NCBI RefSeq assembly: GCF_040126305.1 | Contig: NZ_CP149510.1 | Location: forward strand, 2,863,001-2,927,000 | Reading direction: 5' to 3' | Length of the DNA stretch: 64,000 nucleotides | DNA from: Pararhizobium sp. A13 | GTDB lineage: Bacteria > Pseudomonadota > Alphaproteobacteria > Rhizobiales > Rhizobiaceae | In this document: positions 56,080-64,000 of the stretch, piece by piece | Numbering within the stretch: position 1 is the stretch's first letter | Layout of the letters: each line of letters begins with the position of its first letter | The notes under the pieces: generated by a model | Told to the model about the DNA's origin: nothing | Database searches by the model: none | The model's input: only the letters and a program-made list of their open reading frames with translations | Made by a program: the position numbers and the translations under genes

Positions 56080-57240
56080 TCAGTCGCATGGCTCGTAGCC
56101 ATAGAGCCAGTCGAAATCGGCGGCCAGGCTTTCCGGCCGCCGTATCGACAGAACCAGATCACGCCCGAGCCTGACCGGACCGCGGGCGTGATAGGCGAAG
56201 CGATTGAACGTGCCACGCGAACGCACCCGGGCTATACGGCGCTTCCGGTGATCGGCGAAAGCGGCGAGGGGCTGTCCCCCTTTGACAAAGGTTGCAAGCT
56301 CGAAGGCGTCTTCGATGGCCATCGCAGCGCCTTGGGCGGCAAACGGCATCATCGCATGGGCAGCATCACCGATCAGAACGGTTTCCTCGCCTTGATGCCA
56401 GACACCCTCGCTGACCTCGTAAAGCGGCCAGATCGTCGGCTGTGTCGCATTCCGCAGCATGTCGACAATCTCGGGATGCCAGCCGGAAAAAGCGGCCAGC
56501 AGCTGTTTTCGCGCCTCGCCATGGGGCAGGGTGCGATCCGGCGTTTCCTTCGGATCGTGTCCGCCGGCGATCGCAACCACATTGAAGCTGCGTAGCCGTG
56601 GCAAGGGATAGATGACGAGGTGCGCACCTCCGGCGAGAAACGCGGATACTTTCCTTGCATCGAACATGGCGGGTGCACGTGCCTCATCGAGCGTCAACCG
56701 CCAGGCGACGTTTCCGGAAAACTGTGCTTTTCCAGCCCCCTGGATGCGGTTCCTAACCTTGGACCAGACGCCGTCGGCGCCGACAACGAGGCCGGGTTCT
56801 TTGCCTATGACTCCTGTCAGAGAATCGCGTGATGCGTCATCGATCCGCGCGCCGAGATGCAGGCGGCACAATGGCTCGGCTTCGACAGCGGCAAGCAGAA
56901 CCTTCTGAAGGTCGGCCCTATGCAGGACGCCGTAGGGGGATTTCCAGCGGTCCCGTGCGAAGGGTCCTGACGGGACAGAAGCGATCGGACGAAGAGAGGA
57001 CCCGCTGACAAGGCAGATTGCTGCCGGTTCGCTCCAGACCTGTTCCAGCTGCAGGGCGAGACCGAGTTTCGCTAGAACGCGGGTGGCGTTGGGGGAGAGT
57101 TGCAATCCGGCGCCCGTTTCGCTCAGGACCGAAGTCTGCTCGAGGACATCGCTGGCGATGCCCTTGCGCGCAAAACACAAGGCTGCCGTGAGACCTGCGA
57201 TGCCGGCTCCGACGATCGCGACAGGCTCGCATTGTGTCAT
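56080..57240 (-). CDS. FAD-dependent monooxygenase (salicylate hydroxylase-like)
   Basis: 386 residues. FAD fold VAIVGAGIAGLTAALCFARKG at residues 7-27; the DG motif VVGADGVWSKVR near 155; second FAD motif VLIGDAAHAMMPFAAQGAAMAIEDAFELA near 290. Class A flavoprotein hydroxylases act on aromatic rings, but this group also contains proteins of unknown substrate; no aromatic pathway genes surround it. It precedes the zinc protein gene's neighbourhood but reads the opposite way to metC. The ATG has weak ribosome site. Confidence 0.88.
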   Translation of the reverse strand: MTQCEPVAIVGAGIAGLTAALCFARKGIASDVLEQTSVLSETGAGLQLSPNATRVLAKLGLALQLEQVWSEPAAICLVSGSSLRPIASVPSGPFARDRWKSPYGVLHRADLQKVLLAAVEAEPLCRLHLGARIDDASRDSLTGVIGKEPGLVVGADGVWSKVRNRIQGAGKAQFSGNVAWRLTLDEARAPAMFDARKVSAFLAGGAHLVIYPLPRLRSFNVVAIAGGHDPKETPDRTLPHGEARKQLLAAFSGWHPEIVDMLRNATQPTIWPLYEVSEGVWHQGEETVLIGDAAHAMMPFAAQGAAMAIEDAFELATFVKGGQPLAAFADHRKRRIARVRSRGTFNRFAYHARGPVRLGRDLVLSIRRPESLAADFDWLYGYEPCD

Positions 57241-57264
57241 GGACGAAACTTTCGCCGGGTGGGC

Positions 57265-57510
57265 TCAGGCGGCCTTCGCATTGAAGGTGCAGCCGTCCGG
57301 CACCGTCTGGTCCGCGTGAAGCCTGGAATTGTAGCGATAGAGCGTCGAACAGTAGGAGCAGACCTTCTCGTTGTCGTCGCCCATGTCGATATAGATGTGA
57401 GGATGGTCAAAGGGCGCGGAGGCGCCTGTGCACATGAATTCCTTCACGCCGATCTCGATTACTGCGTGGCCGCCGTCGTTCTGAAAGTGAGGGATACCGT
57501 GCCCGGCCAT
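57265..57510 (-). CDS. CHCC-type zinc protein (NDUFS6-like)
   Basis: 81 residues from the ATG at 57510, which has GGAG 7 bases upstream. Zinc ligands C27 (EFMCTGAS), a His of HPHIY (36 or 38), and C51/C54 (VCSYCS) form the zf-CHCC pattern found in the mitochondrial complex I subunit NDUFS6 and its small alphaproteobacterial relatives. The rest is polar. The longer antisense-like frame to 58395 is not real. It may help complex I assembly or another Fe-S/zinc step; direct role unproven. It lies 24 bases upstream of the monooxygenase start and could share its transcript. Confidence 0.85.
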   Translation of the reverse strand: MAGHGIPHFQNDGGHAVIEIGVKEFMCTGASAPFDHPHIYIDMGDDNEKVCSYCSTLYRYNSRLHADQTVPDGCTFNAKAA

Positions 57511-57681
57511 GTCGTGCTCCACTTGCGTCGTCTGGAAGAATAGTCGAATTCGGCGGCACCATAGAAAGCTTTGCGCAAAAAGTGTAGCGGCAAAGATGCC
57601 GCGGCCGCGCGTTTTTTGCCGTGCCGGGGGTTTTCCCCATCGAGCCGCTATCATAGGTTCGGCGAAAAACAGGACGTTCCC

Positions 57682-58467
57682 ATGGATTTGAATCCCCCGC
57701 CTTTTTCGACATTTTCCCATGACGGGCTGACGATTGCCTATTTCGACGAGGGCGACCCGTCGGGCGATCCGATCCTGTTGATCCACGGTTTCGCGTCCAG
57801 CGCCAATGTGAACTGGGTCTTTCCGGGTTGGCTGAAGACGCTCGGCGATGCCGGATATCGGGTGATCGCACTCGACAATCGCGGCCATGGCGCCAGCGAC
57901 AAGCCCCATGATCCGACCGTCTACCATCCACCGGCAATGGCCGGCGATGCGATCGCGCTTCTCGACCATCTCGGCATCGCCGAGGCGCACGTGATGGGCT
58001 ACTCCATGGGCGCCCGCATCTCCGCCTTTCTGACGCTCGCCAATCCCCATCGTGTCCGCTCCCTCATACTCGGCGGTCTCGGTATCGGCATGGTGACCGG
58101 GGTCGGAGAATGGGATCCGATCGCCGACGCTCTCACTGCGCCGTCCCTCGATGCGGTGACCCATGATCGCGGCCGTATGTTCCGCGCCTTTGCCGACCAG
58201 ACGAAAAGCGACCGCCAGGCACTTGCGGCCTGCATCTCGACCTCCCGCGACCTTCTTTCCGTCGAGGACGTGGGGCGGATCGACGTGCCGGTGCTCGTTG
58301 CCGTGGGCACGAAAGACGATATCGCCGGCTCGCCGCAAGAGCTTGCGACGCTCATACCGCACGCGCTGGCCCTGGATATTCCCGGCCGGGATCACATGCT
58401 TGCCGTCGGCGACCGGGTCTTCAAGAAGGCCGCGCTCGAGTTTTTGGCGAGGGTCGGGCAGGTGTGA
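57682..58467 (+). CDS. Alpha/beta-fold hydrolase
   Basis: 261 residues from the ATG at 57682. Oxyanion loop LLIHGFASSANVNW, nucleophile elbow GYSMGARISA (Ser), acid in LVAVGTKDDIAGS and catalytic His in PGRDHMLAVGD. AYFDEGDPSGDP at the N-terminus fits the haloalkane dehalogenase/epoxide hydrolase-like esterase branch, but a Ser (not Asp) nucleophile points to an esterase. No signal peptide. Divergent from the zinc protein gene. Substrate unknown. Confidence 0.88.
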   Translation: MDLNPPPFSTFSHDGLTIAYFDEGDPSGDPILLIHGFASSANVNWVFPGWLKTLGDAGYRVIALDNRGHGASDKPHDPTVYHPPAMAGDAIALLDHLGIAEAHVMGYSMGARISAFLTLANPHRVRSLILGGLGIGMVTGVGEWDPIADALTAPSLDAVTHDRGRMFRAFADQTKSDRQALAACISTSRDLLSVEDVGRIDVPVLVAVGTKDDIAGSPQELATLIPHALALDIPGRDHMLAVGDRVFKKAALEFLARVGQV

Positions 58468-58569
58468 AGCATCCGGAGCGTTTTAGCGCTCATTTTCGGA
58501 GCAGCCATTTATATCCGGTTCGATTTGGCCTATATCTGGTCGGACGACGGACTACGAAGGAGAGCGGCG

Positions 58570-59397
58570 ATGGTCGCCAGAACTGACATACGCCCGACCG
58601 AGACCGTGAAGATCATGGACCCGATCTGGGACAGCCTGCAGGAGGAGGCGCGCGCCGCCGCCCAGCAGGATCCGTTGCTTGCGGCATTTCTCTATTCGAC
58701 CATCATCAACCAGCATTCCCTGGAAGACAGCGTCATCTATCGCATCTGCGAGCGCCTCGATCACCCCGATCTCCAGGCCAACCTTCTGCGCCAGACCTTC
58801 GCCGAGATGCTGGAGGACTGGCCGGAATGGGGCGCCATCCTGCGCGTCGATATCCAGGCTGTCTACGACCGTGACCCGGCCTGCACGCGGTTCCTGGAGG
58901 CAATCCTCTATTTCAAGGGCTTCCATGCAATCCAGACCCACCGGCTGGCGCACTGGCTGCTGAACCGCGGCCGCCGCGATTTCGCCCTCTACCTGCAAAG
59001 CCGGTCGTCCTCGGTCTTCCAAACGGACATCAATCCGGCGGCGCGCATCGGCAAGGGCATCTTCCTCGATCACGCAACGGGCCTTGTGGTCGGCGAGACG
59101 GCGGTGGTCGGTGACAATGTCTCGATCCTGCATGGCGTCACGCTTGGTGGCACTGGCAAAGAGGGCAGCGATCGACATCCGAAGATCGGCAATGGCGTGC
59201 TGATCGGCGCCGGTGCCAAAATCCTCGGCAATATTCACATCGGCAATTGCTCGCGTGTCGCAGCAGGCTCCGTCGTGCTCAAGGAGGTTCCGGCGAAAAC
59301 CACTGTAGCCGGTGTTCCGGCGCGCGTCGTCGGAGAAGCAGGCTGCTCCGAGCCGTCGCGCTCCATGGACCAGTTGCTCGTTTCCTTCGAGATCTGA
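58570..59397 (+). CDS. cysE: Serine O-acetyltransferase
   Basis: 275 residues from the ATG at 58570, which has AAGGAGAG upstream. N-terminal helical part (WDSLQEEARAAAQQDPLLAAFLYSTIINQHSLEDSVIYRIC), then the left-handed beta-helix hexapeptide repeats: FQTDINPAARIGKGIFLDHATGLVVGETAVVGDNVSILHGVTLGG with catalytic His in LDHATG, and GAKILGNIHIGN. It makes O-acetylserine for cysteine synthesis, which takes the sulfide made by the cysI operon. The C-terminal tail SMDQLLVSFEI could bind cysteine synthase, as usual with a terminal Ile. Confidence 0.95.
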   Translation: MVARTDIRPTETVKIMDPIWDSLQEEARAAAQQDPLLAAFLYSTIINQHSLEDSVIYRICERLDHPDLQANLLRQTFAEMLEDWPEWGAILRVDIQAVYDRDPACTRFLEAILYFKGFHAIQTHRLAHWLLNRGRRDFALYLQSRSSSVFQTDINPAARIGKGIFLDHATGLVVGETAVVGDNVSILHGVTLGGTGKEGSDRHPKIGNGVLIGAGAKILGNIHIGNCSRVAAGSVVLKEVPAKTTVAGVPARVVGEAGCSEPSRSMDQLLVSFEI

Positions 59398-59498
59398 TTT
59401 GCAGCGATTTGTCGGCTGGCGGGGGAGACAAGGGGTTTACACCGCTTGAGGCCCCGTGCAAGAAGCGGCGCAAATCAAACCCGCCATGGAGAAAAGAC

Positions 59499-59702
59499 TT
59501 GAAGCCCGAAGAAATCAGAAAGCTCGAAGCCTATTTCAAGCGCACTTTCAACCAGTCGATGGTCATCAAGGCGCGTCCGAAGAAGGACGAGTCGGCCGAA
59601 GTTTACCTCGGCGATGAGTTTCTGGGCGTTGTCTTCCGCGATGAGGAAGACGGCGAGCTGTCCTACAATTTTTCGATGGCCATTCTCGACATCGACCTCT
59701 AA
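59499..59702 (+). CDS. DUF3126 protein
   Basis: 67 residues from a TTG start at 59499 preceded by GGAG at 7 bases. KPEEIRKLEAYFKRTFNQSMVIKARPKKDESAEVYLGDEFLGVVFRDEEDGELSYNFSMAILDIDL is a complete DUF3126 protein, a small acidic alphaproteobacterial family seen next to cysE in many rhizobia. No known function; no signal peptide or membrane segment. TTG start is supported by homologue starts at MKPEEI and by the ribosome site. Confidence 0.8.
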   Translation: MKPEEIRKLEAYFKRTFNQSMVIKARPKKDESAEVYLGDEFLGVVFRDEEDGELSYNFSMAILDIDL

Positions 59703-59733
59703 TCGCTCGTTACAGTTGAGTTCATCCTTTTTG

Positions 59734-59766
59734 ACCCGGCCCTAATGTTCAGGCCGGGTTTTTTCG
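59734..59766 (+). terminator. Intrinsic terminator after DUF3126
   Basis: ACCCGGCC at 59734-59741 pairs with GGCCGGGT at 59752-59759 and a T-tract follows. Confidence 0.85.
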
Positions 59767-59864
59767 TAAAGTCATACTTTGGTTTATTCTTTTATTTATT
59801 TTTCCGCAGAAAGTGCTCCATTTTCGCTGTTTTTCATCAAGCTGTTGCAATGACAGTGTTTTAT

Positions 59865-59873
59865 TGCGCTGCA
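59865..59873. promoter_or_regulatory. PhaR-like site 1, TGC-GCT-GCA
   Basis: TGCGCTGCA within TTGCGCTGCAC, 19 bp upstream of the phasin promoter -10/-35 centre. It fits the TGC-N3-GCA core described for the PHB-responsive repressor PhaR. Confidence 0.45.
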
Positions 59874-59881
59874 CGTATACA

Positions 59882-59910
59882 TTGACTTTATTGTGCAGTG
59901 CACATAAAGT
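59882..59910 (+). promoter_or_regulatory. Sigma-70 promoter of the phasin gene with an operator in its spacer
   Basis: TTGACT at 59882-59887, 17-base spacer, TAAAGT at 59905-59910. The spacer contains TGTGCAGTGCACA (59892-59904), a perfect palindrome around TGC-AGT-GCA, the second PhaR-like core. A repressor there would block RNA polymerase. Confidence 0.6.
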
Positions 59911-59947
59911 GGTATCGTTGCAAGGCGTCAAAAAGAGGAGCAGCCTG

Positions 59948-60307
59948 ATGTTCAATTTCGAAGATGCAAACAAGAAAAGCAAAGAAACGATGGATACGAT
60001 TTTGAAGAGCTATGCAGCGTTGACAAAGGCTTTTCAGGCGATCGCCACCGAAGCCGCAGACTATTCGAAGAAGGCGTTTGAAGACAGCGTTGCTCACATC
60101 GAAAAGATCAGCACCGTCAAGAGCGTCGAAGCTGCTTTCGAGCTGCAGACCAGCTACGTCAAGTCTGCTTATGAAGGCTATATCGCCGAAGCCACGAAAA
60201 TCGGCGAAATGTACGCCGATCTCGCCAAGGACGCCTACAAGCCGTACGAAGCACCGGTCGCCAAGGCCACGGCTGCCGTCAAGTCGGCTACCGCTGCCGC
60301 TGCGTAA
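59948..60307 (+). CDS. phaP: Phasin family protein
   Basis: 119 residues from the ATG at 59948 (AGAGGAGC upstream). Almost all helix: FEDANKKSKETMDTILKSYAALTKAFQAIATEAADYSKKAFEDSVAHIEKIS and SYVKSAYEGYIAEATKIGEMYADLAKDAYKPYEAPVAKA, ending in an Ala/Lys tail. This is the phasin_2 type that coats polyhydroxybutyrate granules. The promoter and TGC-N3-GCA sites fit the PHB-responsive control by PhaR known for phasins. Monocistronic with a strong terminator. Confidence 0.88.
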   Translation: MFNFEDANKKSKETMDTILKSYAALTKAFQAIATEAADYSKKAFEDSVAHIEKISTVKSVEAAFELQTSYVKSAYEGYIAEATKIGEMYADLAKDAYKPYEAPVAKATAAVKSATAAAA

Positions 60308-60335
60308 GGCTTCCGCGTCACAAATCTATTGCTGA

Positions 60336-60368
60336 AAAACCGGCCGCGCATCCCGCGGCCGGTTTTTT
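60336..60368 (+). terminator. Intrinsic terminator after the phasin gene
   Basis: AAAACCGGCCGCG at 60336-60348, 5-base loop, exact complement at 60354-60366, with a further T-run. Stem of 13 perfect pairs. Confidence 0.9.
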
Positions 60369-60557
60369 GTTGTCTGCATGGGATCTCAACGATTGGCAGT
60401 CCAAGAAAGTTGGTCAATCTTGTGCTCCATGACGCAAATATGATTGCAGTGCAGGAGAACAGCCTTAAAATCCGGAAAAGAACCACTAGATTATGTGTCA
60501 CGAACAGGCTGTGAATACCTCCCAAGCATTTGCGGCCGGACAAGGGAATGAAGTAGA

Positions 60558-60911
60558 ATGATCGCCATGCCGGTCTGGATGCAAAAAGACAGCGACGGGG
60601 ATGGGGGCAATGCCAATCGCGGCACGTCCGTCATCACTCGGACAAAGCCGAAGACCAAGAAGCCGAGCCTGTACCGCGTACTGCTTTTGAACGACGACTA
60701 CACGCCCATGGAATTTGTGATCCATATTCTGGAGCGGTTTTTCCAGAAGGATCGCGAGGCGGCAACACTGATCATGCTGCACGTTCACAATCACGGCGTG
60801 GGTGAATGCGGTGTATTCACCTACGAAGTTGCCGAAACCAAAGTGACGCAAGTGATGGATTTCGCCCGCCAGCATCAGCACCCGCTGCAATGCGTCATGG
60901 AAAAGAAATGA
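60558..60911 (+). CDS. clpS: ATP-dependent Clp protease adaptor ClpS
   Basis: 117 residues. The core [81 protein letters not shown] is the ClpS fold, with [10 protein letters not shown] and the His of the N-degron pocket. It delivers N-end-rule substrates to ClpA, whose gene starts 10 bases later. The first ~35 residues are a flexible tail. ATG 60567 is an alternative start. Confidence 0.94.
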   Translation: MIAMPVWMQKDSDGDGGNANRGTSVITRTKPKTKKPSLYRVLLLNDDYTPMEFVIHILERFFQKDREAATLIMLHVHNHGVGECGVFTYEVAETKVTQVMDFARQHQHPLQCVMEKK

Positions 60912-60920
60912 GGAACTGAC

Positions 60921-63443
<2,523 letters not shown>

Positions 63444-63462
63444 GCGCCTCCAACATAGAGAC

Positions 63463-63498
63463 ACAGTGCCGGGCGGAATGGTCCGGCACTGTTTTTTT
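63463..63498 (+). terminator. Intrinsic terminator of clpS-clpA
   Basis: ACAGTGCCGG at 63463-63472 pairs with CCGGCACTGT at 63483-63492 across a 10-base loop; a T-tract follows. Confidence 0.9.
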
Positions 63499-63523
63499 GT
63501 GGCATGAACCAACGGATGTTTTA

Positions 63524-64000
63524 ATGGATCGTGGTGAGATGGCCGGCTCTGCGCGGCATTGGTTCCTGACCGGCATGATGGGCATTTTCAGCCTGCCGGC
63601 GATCATCCTGATGCTGTCCTTTGTCGGCTTCTGCGCCTTTACCGCGCAGGCCGGCATTCCGGTCGAGCAGGTGGTGTTCATGACCGGCGCCGTTTGGGCG
63701 CTGCCCGCCAAGGTCATCCTCGTTACGTCGATCCTCGGTGGCGCCAACGTCTTGACAGCCTTTATAGCGGTAACACTGTCCTCCATCCGGCTGATGCCGA
63801 TGGTGGCAGCTCTCGTGCCGGAAATCCGCACGGAGAAGACGCCGACCTGGCTTTTGCTGTTCCTCTCGCATTTCGTGGCGATCACCGCCTGGGTGTTTGC
63901 GATGGAGCGGGTGCAATCGGTGCCGCGCGAGCGGCGGATCGTCTTTTTTGCCGGGTTCGGCATCACGCTCGTGCTTGCCAACATGGTGCTGGTGGCCGTC
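63524..64000 (+). CDS. AzlC-family branched-chain amino-acid exporter permease (partial, cut by window end)
   Basis: 159 codons, open to the window end. At least four membrane segments: HWFLTGMMGIFSLPAIILMLSFVGFCAFTAQAG, then EQVVFMTGAVWALPAKVILVTSILGGANVLTAFIAVTLSSIRLMPMVAALVPEIR, then TWLLLFLSHFVAITAWVFAMERV. The FxTGAVWALPAK segment and the SSIRLMPM motif are typical of AzlC, which pairs with AzlD to export branched-chain amino acids. The ATG at 63524 follows the clpA terminator; ribosome site is weak. C-terminus not seen. Confidence 0.75.
   Translation, partial: MDRGEMAGSARHWFLTGMMGIFSLPAIILMLSFVGFCAFTAQAGIPVEQVVFMTGAVWALPAKVILVTSILGGANVLTAFIAVTLSSIRLMPMVAALVPEIRTEKTPTWLLLFLSHFVAITAWVFAMERVQSVPRERRIVFFAGFGITLVLANMVLVAV

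Overview
The window reads as a chromosomal segment of a Rhizobiaceae-type alphaproteobacterium (Rhizobium/Agrobacterium/Sinorhizobium relatives). The case rests on gene order and gene style: kdsA-VOC-eno-ftsB-like-pdhABC-lpdA-lipA-coq10, cinA/ispDF, dusB-ntrBC-ntrYX-dat-hfq-hflX-mazG, an aapJQMP amino-acid transporter, a fused ispDF, an E1-beta subunit carrying its own lipoyl domain, and high-GC codon use throughout. I see no rRNA, tRNA, CRISPR array, insertion sequence or prophage.

Layout. 1-5.1 kb is accessory: a cytoplasmic GH32 fructosidase, a lytic-transglycosylase-like lipoprotein, and a LysR regulator divergent from two SDR oxidoreductases. 5.2-16.5 kb is core central metabolism: KDO-8-P synthase, enolase, the whole pyruvate dehydrogenase complex with E3, and lipoyl synthase, which makes the cofactor of that complex. 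16.6-18.4 kb holds a PhyH-like oxygenase and a small P-loop kinase; a decayed second copy of the lipA 3' end right behind the oxygenase gene suggests that gene was inserted. 18.5-31.9 kb is core again: Coq10-like protein, CinA, IspDF, the two nitrogen two-component systems, D-amino-acid transaminase, Hfq, HflX, MazG. 32-37.7 kb is assimilatory sulfite reduction (siroheme synthase, DUF2849, sulfite reductase, DUF934, ferredoxin-NADP reductase). 37.8-39.4 kb is a GntR-regulated DHDPS-family enzyme with a clear two-site operator, and 39.5-41 kb an RTX serralysin-like protease.

The most unusual stretch is 41.1-50.2 kb on the + strand. It encodes a small secreted protein, a ferric-reductase/NOX-like transmembrane flavocytochrome, a large exported protein with four CXXCH haem sites, an exported OmpA-like protein, and two exported caspase-like (C14) proteases. 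The multihaem protein and both caspases end in the same DUF4384-like beta domain, which ties the redox part to the protease part. It ends at a strong hairpin. I read it as a periplasmic redox-caspase system; its function is unknown to me.

50.2-64 kb returns to common genes: aapPMQJ (minus strand), metC, an FAD monooxygenase, a CHCC zinc protein, an alpha/beta hydrolase, cysE, DUF3126, a phasin behind a promoter with two PhaR-like dyads, clpS-clpA, and an AzlC-like permease cut by the window end. Sulfur metabolism recurs (cysG, cysI, fpr, cysE, metC, lipA). Most genes lie in short operons with 4-base ATGA or 1-base TGATG overlaps, and several perfect hairpins mark operon ends.
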